Below are positions 46,248-53,229 of a DNA stretch of 64,000 nt, piece after piece (within the stretch, counting starts at the first letter, position 1; each line of letters begins with the position of its first letter). The notes under the pieces are model-generated. The model saw only the letters and a list, made by a program, of their open reading frames with translations, did not search any database and was not told where the DNA came from. The stretch spans positions 434,001 to 498,000 of the forward strand of contig NC_013422.1 of NCBI RefSeq assembly GCF_000024765.1, in the 5' to 3' direction. A program made the translations under genes and the position numbers. Origin of the DNA: Halothiobacillus neapolitanus c2 (GTDB lineage Bacteria; Pseudomonadota; Gammaproteobacteria; Halothiobacillales; Halothiobacillaceae).

Positions 46248-47393
46248 ATGACTTGGAATATGGTAGAAGTTCAGCACGAAGGCGCAAAAATCAAAGTGAT
46301 CGGCGTTGGCGGCGGCGGCGGCAACGCAGTAGCCCACATGCTGACCAAAGAGCTGGAAGGCATCGATTACATCTGCGCGAACACCGACTCCCAAGCTCTG
46401 CGCAAGAGTCAGGCACATTCCCAGCTGCAAATCGGCAGCAACATCACCAAGGGCCTGGGTGCCGGTGCCGATCCTGAGCTCGGCCGTCAGGCTGCGCTGG
46501 AAGATCGCGAGCAGATTCAGGAAGCCATCAAAGACGCGAACATGCTGTTCATCACGACCGGCATGGGCGGTGGCACCGGTACCGGTGCGGCACCCGTCAT
46601 TGCGCAGATCGCTAAAGATATGAATATCCTGACCGTCGCCGTCGTGACTCGTCCGTTCAGCTTCGAAGGGAAGAAACGCACCAAGACTGCGCTCGAAGGC
46701 ATTGCCGAACTCGAGAAGCAGGTTGATTCACTGATCGTGATTCCCAACGACAAACTCACCGCCGTCATGGGCAAGAGCGCGTCGTTGAAAGATGCCTTCG
46801 CCTCAGCCAACGAAGTGCTCTTCACCGCCGTATCCGGCATTTCCGAACTGATTACCCGTCCGGGCGAAATCAACCTCGACTTCGCCGACGTACGCGCGAT
46901 CATGACCGAAAAAGGGACCGCCATGATGGGTACCGGCATCGGTCACGGCGATAACCGCGCTGCAGAAGCCGCTGAAGCCGCCATCCACAGCCCGCTGCTT
47001 GACGACATCAACCTCACCGGTGCCGATGGCATTCTGGTGAATGTATCCTCAAACGGCGACCTCTCGATCGGTGAATTCATGGAAATCGGCGAACTGGTTC
47101 AGGCGCTGGCCGGTGACGAGGCGCTGGTTAAAGTGGGCACCGCCATTGATGAAAGCCTGGAAGGCTCACTCCGTGTCACCCTGGTTGCGACGGGTTTAGT
47201 CCGCAATACCGTGATCGCAGAAGAGCGCAAACCTCGTGTCGTCGTGCATAACGAAAGTCCGCGCGCGGCTGTTTCGGAGCAGGAATCGCAATCAGCGCCA
47301 ATGCGTCACGCCGTGGCCCAGGTGCGTGGGAATACCGCCATTAATATGGACGTGATCGATATCCCTTCATTCCTGCGTCAACAGGCAGACTAA
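46248..47393 (+). CDS. ftsZ: Cell division protein FtsZ
   Basis: Tubulin-like GTPase that builds the division ring. The 381-aa product has IKVIGVGGGGGNAV, the GTP loop MGGGTGTGAAPVIAQ (~residue 106), the synergy-loop region LDFADVRAIM, and the conserved C-terminal peptide IDIPSFLRQQ that binds FtsA and ZipA. The ATG at 46248 with AAGGAG 8 bases upstream is chosen over a TTG at 46221. A terminator ~250 bases on closes the cluster. Confidence 0.98.
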   Translation: MTWNMVEVQHEGAKIKVIGVGGGGGNAVAHMLTKELEGIDYICANTDSQALRKSQAHSQLQIGSNITKGLGAGADPELGRQAALEDREQIQEAIKDANMLFITTGMGGGTGTGAAPVIAQIAKDMNILTVAVVTRPFSFEGKKRTKTALEGIAELEKQVDSLIVIPNDKLTAVMGKSASLKDAFASANEVLFTAVSGISELITRPGEINLDFADVRAIMTEKGTAMMGTGIGHGDNRAAEAAEAAIHSPLLDDINLTGADGILVNVSSNGDLSIGEFMEIGELVQALAGDEALVKVGTAIDESLEGSLRVTLVATGLVRNTVIAEERKPRVVVHNESPRAAVSEQESQSAPMRHAVAQVRGNTAINMDVIDIPSFLRQQAD

Positions 47394-47643
47394 TGTTTCG
47401 ATTCGTGATGGGTTGGGCCAAAGCTGCCAACGTGGGACGCAGCACACAAAGAGTGCGCGCAACTCCTCATTGGGGCACCGAGGCAAATCCGAGTGCGAGT
47501 TTTGGCTTTGAATTGATGTTGAAGTGCAGAAACCGGAGCCTTGATTTTCAGCTGGGTTTTTAGCCATAGGAACAGGTAAAAGGCCGTCATTCATCCGGCA
47601 GGTTCTGTTGTCTCCGGAACAGGACGGGTGAAGTGATGTCATC
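47394..47643. other. Gene-free spacer after ftsZ
   Basis: I see no supportable gene here. A minus-strand open frame (47367-47642) has no start context and a composition unlike the local genes. The segment separates the ftsZ stop from its terminator by an unusually long 250 bases. lpxC, which often follows ftsZ in gammaproteobacteria, is absent. Confidence 0.6.
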
Positions 47644-47644
47644 G

Positions 47645-47683
47645 ACCGCGCAGCAAAGTTGGGTTTGCTGTGCGGTTTTTTTT
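47645..47683 (+). terminator. Intrinsic terminator of the dcw cluster
   Basis: ACCGC-CAGCAAA pairs with TTTGCTG-GCGGT (47645-47676, one G/T mismatch inside) and is followed by eight T. Confidence 0.88.
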
Positions 47684-47746
47684 GGTCGCTTGCAATATAA
47701 TTGCCAACCTATCTTTTTAGAGCAGTGAGAAAACCAAGGAGTGGAG

Positions 47747-48256
47747 ATGATGAAAATGAATGTGCGTTTGTTGACGGCGATGGCTTGCGTCATAGCCTTG
47801 AGCGGCTGTGCTCAGGTCGCGCATCTGACCGAAGGAAGTCAAACGGATCAGGAGCAGAAAAGCGCTGGCGTGAAACCGCAAGAGGCAGCCCCAGCTATCT
47901 CATCAACCGCCAAGGACAAACCCGCAGCACAAGGAAGCCATACAGAGGCTACTGAGGCGGAGTCAAAGCGCGGTATTTACGGCAACCCACCGCGCCACAG
48001 TCCATTTGCCAAGTTGAAACTGGGTATGTCGTCGAAACAGGTTACTGATTTAATCGGTGAGCCGACGGATCAAAAATCGTATATGACGGGAAAGATCTGG
48101 ATTCCCTTCTATTTTGGTAGCGATCGTGCACGACTGGAATACCGTTACAAAGGACAAGGCGTGCTGACCTTCGTCGGTGGCGGTGGATTTGTCTCCAGCA
48201 ACTTCACCCTGTATCGGGTGATCTACAACCCCAAGGAAGAAGGTTACGAGCACTGA
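47747..48256 (+). CDS. Lipoprotein with SmpA/BamE-like domain
   Basis: A 169-aa predicted lipoprotein. The signal is MMKMNVRLLTAMACVIALSGC with the lipobox LSGC, then a Glu/Lys/Ala-rich linker to residue ~75, and a C-terminal domain starting FAKLKLGMSSKQVTDLIGEPTDQKSY. This pattern (hydrophobic-LGM-x3-V-x3-GxP) is the start of the BamE/SmpA/OmlA fold. It is not BamE itself on available evidence, since the linker and the ending KGQGVLTFVGGGGFVSSNFTLYRV differ. AAGGAG at 47736-47741 sets the ATG at 47747. Function beyond envelope location is not known. Confidence 0.75.
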   Translation: MMKMNVRLLTAMACVIALSGCAQVAHLTEGSQTDQEQKSAGVKPQEAAPAISSTAKDKPAAQGSHTEATEAESKRGIYGNPPRHSPFAKLKLGMSSKQVTDLIGEPTDQKSYMTGKIWIPFYFGSDRARLEYRYKGQGVLTFVGGGGFVSSNFTLYRVIYNPKEEGYEH

Positions 48257-48276
48257 TCCTATCTGCTCTGGCTAAA

Positions 48277-48316
48277 TAAAAACCCCCGACCTGGTTCTAT
48301 CAGTTCGGGGGTTTTG
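48277..48316. terminator. Bidirectional intrinsic terminator at the island edge
   Basis: AAAACCCCCGA (48279-48289) and TCGGGGGTTTT (48305-48315) form a strong 11-bp stem. On the plus strand it ends the lipoprotein gene. On the minus strand the T tract TTTTTATTTA follows the stem, and it sits immediately beyond the duplicated tRNA 3' end, so it was probably the original terminator of tRNA-Ile2. Confidence 0.85.
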
Positions 48317-48350
48317 TTTGGTGGGCCCAGCAGGACTTGAACCTGCGACC
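48317..48350 (-). repeat. Distal attachment site (tRNA-Ile 3' end fragment)
   Basis: Identical over 34 bases to the end of the tRNA gene at 50994-51027. It covers the CCA end, acceptor 3' strand and T arm; similarity stops abruptly after GCGACC. Confidence 0.93.
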
Positions 48351-48386
48351 GCTCTTCAATACTCAACTGTTTGTAGATTTTTCCCA

Positions 48387-48414
48387 TGCAACATTATCCC
48401 CATAAAATGTTGCA
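48387..48414. other. Inverted repeat inside the island, next to the distal attachment site
   Basis: TGCAACATT (48387-48395) and AATGTTGCA (48406-48414) form a perfect 9-bp stem. It could be an arm-type integrase site or part of a lost gene's end. Confidence 0.6.
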
Positions 48415-48479
48415 CTTGGGTTTTGAGCGCGCCGACTTTAACCCAAACCCCGTTTACACAAAATTCGGGACACCCCCGT

Positions 48480-48506
48480 CATCGGGCAAGACAATTTCAG
48501 CGCAAG
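48480..48506 (+). repeat. 27-bp direct repeat, copy 1 (left of the toxin-antitoxin pair)
   Basis: Matches 49738-49764 at 26 of 27 positions, sharing GGGCAAGACAATTTCAGCGC. It is located just beyond the 3' end of the RES toxin gene. Confidence 0.9.
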
Positions 48507-48559
48507 ATCGGATCGATTCCGTGCCCGTACTAGTGAGGATGGTATTTTGTGCCCGCTGG

Positions 48560-49021
48560 TCAGCGGTTCAGGCGTTTGTCGAAGGCGAAGGACGTTGGTT
48601 GGGTGTCGAGCACCAGCTCCTTGAAGCGATCCATGCCGGGGTTGAGAAGCACGTTGTAGGACTCGGGGCTGGTGGCGCTGGGTACGATTAGGCCGATAGA
48701 GCTTTCGCTTTGCACCCATTCGTCACCGATATGGCGCGTTTCCATGCCACTAGGCTCCGAATCCCAGTCATTTGGCAGGTCTTGCGGTTCCAGTCGCCGT
48801 AGGTCCGATTCAGGGATATCCACGACGAAGTACGAGAAGTCCGTCAGGTGCGGCGAATCCTGCAGGTGCACCAGAATCTCGAGCTGGGCCAGCGCCAAGC
48901 TGTCCGAGGCGTAGACCATGGCTACGTCTTTGCTGTTCCACCGGCCGCCGGCGATGGCCGCACCTTTGCCTAGCCACGCATCATTCACATATTTGGTCTT
49001 GATGATGCGGTAGACCTTCAT
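48560..49021 (-). CDS. RES-domain toxin (NAD+-degrading/ADP-ribosyl type)
   Basis: Toxin of a type II module; characterised RES toxins deplete NAD+ or ADP-ribosylate targets. The 153-aa product has the three name-giving residues: arginine in AAIAGGRWNS, glutamate in ALAQLEILVHL, and serine in IVPSATSPESYNVLLNP. The N-terminal KVYRIIKTKYVNDAW and the GRWN/VYASDSLALA pattern are typical. It overlaps its antitoxin by four bases (ATGA), so expression is coupled with the antitoxin first. Confidence 0.92.
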   Translation of the reverse strand: MKVYRIIKTKYVNDAWLGKGAAIAGGRWNSKDVAMVYASDSLALAQLEILVHLQDSPHLTDFSYFVVDIPESDLRRLEPQDLPNDWDSEPSGMETRHIGDEWVQSESSIGLIVPSATSPESYNVLLNPGMDRFKELVLDTQPTSFAFDKRLNR

Positions 49022-49515
49022 GAATAGACGCCGTACTCGATGCGGGTGATCAGGTCCATAACCTCCACCGCGCCGGTTTCGGAATGGAGTAGATCGCCAG
49101 GCTTCGTGCCGCCCAGCGCTGGGGCCGGGGTTTCAAGCCAGCTCTTGGCCGCGTCGGTGTCACCCTCGAACAGGTTCACGGCCGCCTCGTACACGCGCAT
49201 CACCCGCAAGGCGCTCTCGCCTTCTGCTGCACTCAGGGTGCCGGATTTGGCGCGACGCTTGAGATTGTGCGGCTTAATGCCGGACCAGTGCAGGAACACG
49301 GTCTGCGGTACGTTGATCGAAGCACTGGCATCTTTGACGATGCGTAGATCAAGGCCTTGGTGGATGAAACGCACAAGCTCCGCTCCGTGGGCATGCGGAA
49401 CGTAAAGTTCAACCACGTCTGTAACTCTGGTTGGGCCGCTTTGCCTAGTGCGGCTCGGGCGGAATCGCTCGACTTTTGAGGGGCCGTTGTCGGTAATGTC
49501 TGCTGTTGTGCTCAT
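49018..49515 (-). CDS. Xre/MbcA/ParS-type antitoxin (DUF2384)
   Basis: Partner that neutralises the RES toxin and normally represses the operon. The 165-aa product has a helix-turn-helix-like middle (NVPQTVFLHWSGIKPHNLKRRAKSG) and a C-terminal toxin-binding domain with WLETPAPALGGTKPGDLLHSETGA and LITRIEYGVYS, which define DUF2384. ATG 49515 with GAGGTG 6 bases upstream is preferred over an earlier start at 49551. The first ~45 residues are basic and likely disordered. Confidence 0.92.
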   Translation of the reverse strand: MSTTADITDNGPSKVERFRPSRTRQSGPTRVTDVVELYVPHAHGAELVRFIHQGLDLRIVKDASASINVPQTVFLHWSGIKPHNLKRRAKSGTLSAAEGESALRVMRVYEAAVNLFEGDTDAAKSWLETPAPALGGTKPGDLLHSETGAVEVMDLITRIEYGVYS

Positions 49516-49544
49516 GTATTCACCTCGTCGGGCAGGTGGGAATG

Positions 49545-49558
49545 GTAGCATTTGCTAC
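49545..49558 (-). promoter_or_regulatory. Candidate operator of the toxin-antitoxin pair
   Basis: GTAGC and GCTAC flank four bases, 30 bases before the antitoxin start. The palindrome and location fit autoregulation by the antitoxin. It is short, so support is modest. Confidence 0.45.
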
Positions 49559-49737
49559 TTCCCGAAGGGTACAAGTGTATAGTATCACCCAGCTGCAAAA
49601 GGCAAATAAATTCCGTTGTTCGCTTAGAACGGGAAAACAATGTCTGACTTAACCATAAGGCAACTACACGCCTTGCTCTAAGACAGATTCAGCGCACGAG
49701 TGTGCCTATCACGCGTAGCCTCACGTGCTGTCCTGAT

Positions 49738-49764
49738 CATTGGGCAAGACAATTTCAGCGCAAG
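49738..49764 (+). repeat. 27-bp direct repeat, copy 2 (right of the toxin-antitoxin pair)
   Basis: Second copy of the repeat at 48480-48506, ending 10 bases before the integrase stop codon. The 1.2 kb between the copies contains exactly the toxin-antitoxin pair and its control region. Confidence 0.9.
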
Positions 49765-49773
49765 CGAGACAGG

Positions 49774-50904
49774 TCATGCTGAGCTCTTGTCCAACTTGGT
49801 AACCAAGTCTTCTGCTCTGAGGTGCGTATAGCGCTTGAGCATCTGCATCGAACGATGTCCACTGATCGCGGCCACTTCTTGATCACTCAGTCCGGCCTCG
49901 ACGAATCGGCTGACGGCTTCGTGGCGCAGGTCATGGAAACGGAAGTCTTTCAGGTCGATTGACTCTTTGATCTCCAGCCAGACTTTGTTGAAGTTATATG
50001 GCCGCCTCACTCCATCTTGGCCAGGCTCTCCAAAAAACACTAGGTCAGTATCAGCTGGACGAACAGGATGCTTCAGTGCCTCCGCGATAGTTTCTGTTGC
50101 TCTTCTGTTCAAGGGGACGGTGCGTGGTTGGGTATTCTTGGTTTCCAATAGTCGTATTATCCGTCTTCCCAGATCTACTTGGCTTCAACGCAGAGTCGTT
50201 ATTTCAGATGATCGCATGCCAGTTTCCAAGGCAATCCGTACGATCCAACTCAGCATCGGGTTGGAGTGCGCAGCAACGGCATCCAGAAGCTGTTGCTCTT
50301 CTTTTGGTGTTAGGCGGCGTTCGCGACCAGGCGGTGGGGCGGGGCGACGGATGCTTTGTACGGGGTTGTGTAGCAACCCAATGCCCCACTCCTTGATCTC
50401 GGTATTGAACATGTGCCCAAGCAACGCTAGGTCGAGGCGTACTGTGTTTGGAGAGCGTGGCCTGGGATCGGGCCTGCCTTTTGCATCTTTCCGGTCCAAA
50501 CCCGCTAGGCGTTCGTCTCGGTACTTGGCAATGATTTCGGGCGTCAGGGCGGCAAGGGAGTATTTGCCCAGACGTTGAGTCAGTGGTTTTGAGTGTCGGG
50601 CGTCACAGGCAGCCGATGCCGGGCGTTTGGTGGGGGGCACTTCCGTTAAGTAGCGCTTGATAGCGTCTGCTACGGTCATTCGTTCGGAGGGGGCTCGTTG
50701 TATATAAACACCGCGAACCATTTCATCCTCGGTACGTCGTGCCCAGTCCTCAGCATCTCGTTTGGTTCGAAATGTTTTTGATGCGGTGGGAAACCCTGTC
50801 TTCCTAATAACGGCCTTCCATATAGGCCCTTTTACTCCATGATCTGTTGCCGCACTGTACTGAATTTGTACTTTTCCAACAACAGCAAGGAAAATCGGGA
50901 GCAA
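49774..50904 (-). pseudogene. Tyrosine recombinase/integrase interrupted by one in-frame UGA
   Basis: About 376 codons in a single frame with one stop at 50185-50187 (codon ~240). Before it, the N-terminal part has an arm-binding segment (FRTKRDAEDWARRTEDEMVRG), a core-binding domain and the first catalytic arginine in ETGMRSSEI. After it, SQVDLGRRIIRLLETKN continues in the same frame, then come HDLRHEAVSRF (His and second Arg), SGHRSMQM and the tyrosine in LKRYTHL. Families of this type normally read LRWSQVD here, so TGG (Trp) to TGA is the likely lesion. The true start is unclear; TTG 50904 is the first possibility. Readthrough or a sequencing error would leave it active. Confidence 0.9.
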
Positions 50905-50932
50905 GCCTTGGCCGCGATATGGGAGTGTGAAT

Positions 50933-50975
50933 CAAAATAAAAAACACAACCAATTGATAATTGGTGTGTTTTTCG
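50933..50975 (-). terminator. Terminator after tRNA-Ile2, supplied by the island
   Basis: AAAAACACA-CCAATT and AATTGG-TGTGTTTTT pair around a short loop, and the minus-strand reading ends in TTTTTTATTTTG. It lies 20 bases beyond the tRNA 3' end on the island side. Confidence 0.8.
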
Positions 50976-50995
50976 TATTTTCGTTTGTCTGAATT

Positions 50996-51072
50996 TGGTG
51001 GGCCCAGCAGGACTTGAACCTGCGACCAATCGATTATGAGTCGACTGCTCTAACCAACTGAGCTATAGGCCC
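50996..51072 (-). tRNA. tRNA-Ile2 (anticodon CAU, lysidine-modified type)
   Basis: A 77-nt cloverleaf with encoded CCA. Acceptor GGGCCTA/TGGGCCC ends, D-loop AGCTCAGTTGGTTAGAGC, anticodon stem-loop GTCGACTCATAATCGAT with CAU, and T arm GCAGGTTCAAGTCCTGC. The CGACTCATAATCG stem and TTGGTCGC variable region resemble E. coli tRNA-Ile2 more than elongator tRNA-Met, so AUA-reading isoleucine is preferred; initiator tRNA is excluded because the first pair is present. It is the integration target of the island. Confidence 0.88.
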
Positions 51073-51081
51073 TTGTTCGGT

Positions 51082-51251
51082 GCGGCAGATGCCGCGTGAC
51101 ATTCCGTTAGGGAAGTCTGCAAAAATGCAGACCTTCCCGTGCAGGGGGTGGAAGCCCTGCCGCTCAATGACGTAAGTCATTGAAATACTGAGCACAAGAC
51201 GGGCGTGTGCCGGCTTGTGCGTTTCTGCACGCATCCATGGATGCGTGCAGA
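51082..51251. other. Array of six consecutive hairpins between tRNA-Ile2 and rpoD
   Basis: In 170 bases lie six separate inverted repeats: GCGGCA/TGCCGC (51082-51095); GGGAAG-TCTGC/GCAGACCTTCCC (51110-51138, one bulge); GCAGGG/CCCTGC (51141-51160); TCAATGAC/GTCATTGA (51164-51183); GCACAAG/CTTGTGC (51192-51220); and a perfect 28-bp palindrome (51224-51251). No hairpin is followed by a U tract on either strand, and no ORF here is credible. On the minus strand the array would lie between the rpoD stop and the tRNA. Confidence 0.85.
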
Positions 51252-51264
51252 GATTTCCTATAGG

Positions 51265-53100
51265 TCAGTCGATATTCATTTCGATGAAGCTACGCAGCCG
51301 CTCGGAACGTGACGGGTGACGCAGTTTGCGCAGTGCCTTGGCCTCTATTTGGCGGATGCGTTCACGGGTGACATCGAATTGCTTGCCGACTTCTTCCAGC
51401 GTGTGGTCGGTGTTCATACCGATACCGAAACGCATCATCAAGACCTTTGCCTCACGCGGGGTAAGGGATGCCAGAATCTCACGCACAATCTCGGACAGGC
51501 TAGCGTTTGTTGCCGAGTCCATCGGGGAAATCGCGCTCTGATCTTCGATGAAATCCCCCAGGTTGGAATCGTCATCTTCGCCGATCGGCGTTTCCATGGA
51601 AATCGGTTCCTTGGCGATTTTGAGCACCTTGCGGATCTTGTCTTCCGGCAGGTCCATCCGCTCGGCCAGTTCTTCCGGCGTGGCTTCCCGTCCCATTTCC
51701 TGCAACATCTGACGGCTAATACGGTTCAGCTTGTTGATGGTTTCGATCATGTGCACCGGAATACGGATGGTGCGCGCTTGGTCGGCAATCGAACGGGTAA
51801 TGGCCTGGCGAATCCACCACGTGGCGTAGGTCGAGAACTTGTAGCCGCGGCGGTATTCGAATTTGTCGACCGCTTTCATCAGACCGATGTTGCCTTCCTG
51901 AATCAAATCCAGAAATTGCAGGCCACGGTTGGTGTATTTTTTGGCGATGGAAATCACGAGCCGCAGGTTGGCTTCGATCATTTCCTTCTTCGCGCGCCGC
52001 GCCTTGGCTTCGCCCAAGGTGATAAGACGATGGACTTCACGCGTTTGCGCCACAGTCAATTTGCTGTCGCGGGCGACGGTGTTCAGGCGTTTTTGCAGAC
52101 GTTCGATTTCCGGCTGTACTTGGCTGAATTTCGCAGTGGGCTTGCCCTTTGTGGCCACTTTAACCCAGCCGATATCCGATTCGTTGCTGCGGAATGCTTC
52201 AATGAACGTTTCGCGCTTGAGGCCGCCTTTGTCCACGGCTTGATGCATGATCTGCTTTTCGAGCAGTCGAATCCGAGCAATGGCCTGACGAATCTGTTCA
52301 AGCAGCTTTTCATTGAATGCCGGGTTGAGTTTGAGCTGAACCAATTGGTCGGCCAAGCTGGCAAGGTATTCCGGTGAGCGCTCGTCGAGATTTTCGGCCA
52401 AGCGCTTGATTTCCATCAAGTGGGTTCGGACAAGCTCAGGGTCGAGCGTGTTGTCGACGACCGCTTCTTCTTCGGTATCGTCTTCTTCATCCTCGTCCTC
52501 GTCGTCTGTGTTGCTTGCTTTCCCTTCGGCGACGTCCAACGGTTTTTCTTCGGCATCTTCGGGGATTTCAACTTCAGGTTCGATAATGCCGACGATGACA
52601 TCCTGCATCCGCAAGTCGCCGGCTTCGATCCGGGCGTAGTGCTCTAGCAGGGTTTCGATGGTCGGTGGATAAAAGGCCAGCGCACGCGTGACGTCGATCA
52701 GGCCTTCTTCTATGCGTTTGGCGATTTCAATTTCGCCCTGGCGATTGAGCAGATCGACCGTACCCATCTCGCGCATGTACATACGCACGGGATCAGTGGT
52801 GCGGCCGAATTCGGCATCGACTTGCGAGGCAAGGACGGCAACTGCTTCTTCGGTGGCATCTTCGTCACTGGCAGCGCGGGATTCGTCGGCGAGGCCGAGG
52901 TCATCGCCATCGGGTGCGACTTCGGAAACGGAAATGCCCATTTCCTGAATCATGCCAATGATGTCTTCGATCTGGTCGGCATCGACAAGGGCTTCGGGCA
53001 AATGGTCGCTGATTTCCGCGTAGGTCAGGTAGCCCTGTTCCCGGCCGCGAGCGATGAGTGATTTGATGCTGGCCTGCTGGTCTTCGTACATGTGCGGCAT
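51265..53100 (-). CDS. rpoD: Primary sigma factor RpoD (sigma-70)
   Basis: Housekeeping sigma subunit of RNA polymerase. The 611-aa product has region 1.1 (residues ~1-80), region 1.2 ([31 protein letters not shown]), the gammaproteobacterial non-conserved insert with an acidic run (~195-215), region 2 ([42 protein letters not shown]...[13 protein letters not shown]), region 3 and region 4.2 ([27 protein letters not shown]). The ATG at 53100 has TAGGTG very close before it; a second ATG three codons later has better spacing to the same box. dnaG lies 129 bases upstream. Confidence 0.97.
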   Translation of the reverse strand: MPHMYEDQQASIKSLIARGREQGYLTYAEISDHLPEALVDADQIEDIIGMIQEMGISVSEVAPDGDDLGLADESRAASDEDATEEAVAVLASQVDAEFGRTTDPVRMYMREMGTVDLLNRQGEIEIAKRIEEGLIDVTRALAFYPPTIETLLEHYARIEAGDLRMQDVIVGIIEPEVEIPEDAEEKPLDVAEGKASNTDDEDEDEEDDTEEEAVVDNTLDPELVRTHLMEIKRLAENLDERSPEYLASLADQLVQLKLNPAFNEKLLEQIRQAIARIRLLEKQIMHQAVDKGGLKRETFIEAFRSNESDIGWVKVATKGKPTAKFSQVQPEIERLQKRLNTVARDSKLTVAQTREVHRLITLGEAKARRAKKEMIEANLRLVISIAKKYTNRGLQFLDLIQEGNIGLMKAVDKFEYRRGYKFSTYATWWIRQAITRSIADQARTIRIPVHMIETINKLNRISRQMLQEMGREATPEELAERMDLPEDKIRKVLKIAKEPISMETPIGEDDDSNLGDFIEDQSAISPMDSATNASLSEIVREILASLTPREAKVLMMRFGIGMNTDHTLEEVGKQFDVTRERIRQIEAKALRKLRHPSRSERLRSFIEMNID

Positions 53101-53229
53101 TCACCTAGTTGGCATAAATTTTCGAACCGTTGATTATAGCGGCTCTGAAAAAAAATGCCGCAGTTTCTCCGGATTCATTGGATAGGTAAGTGTTTATGGC
53201 CGATGTTTGCTAATTCAATCAGAGGTTTC

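Larger units (their letters stand above)
48317..51027. mobile_element. Small integrative island in the 3' end of tRNA-Ile(CAU)
   Basis: A 34-bp perfect direct repeat (48317-48350 and 50994-51027) brackets 2.7 kb holding a RES/Xre toxin-antitoxin pair and a tyrosine integrase. The repeat is the last 32 bases of the tRNA gene plus two flanking bases. The complete tRNA is retained on the right; the left copy is only the 3' fragment. The integrase gene lies next to the intact tRNA, the usual polarity. Its single stop mutation suggests a fixed, decaying element. Confidence 0.92.

Noticed and set aside
47367-47642. 91-aa minus-strand frame after ftsZ
   Set aside because: No ribosome site, runs into the end of ftsZ and shows no recognisable domain.
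49774-50904. Two separate integrase genes
   Set aside because: Both halves are in the same frame, split by a single UGA, and together make one complete tyrosine recombinase.
51034-51234. Minus-strand 66-aa frame ending IAQLVRAVDS
   Set aside because: Translation of the tRNA 5' half and the hairpin array; the IAQLVRA ending is a typical tRNA artefact.
51224-51251. 28-bp palindrome as the rpoD terminator
   Set aside because: No U tract follows on the minus strand (AAACGC follows), so a simple intrinsic terminator is not supported; kept as part of the hairpin array.
51316-52377. 353-aa plus-strand frame
   Set aside because: Antisense to rpoD regions 2-4.
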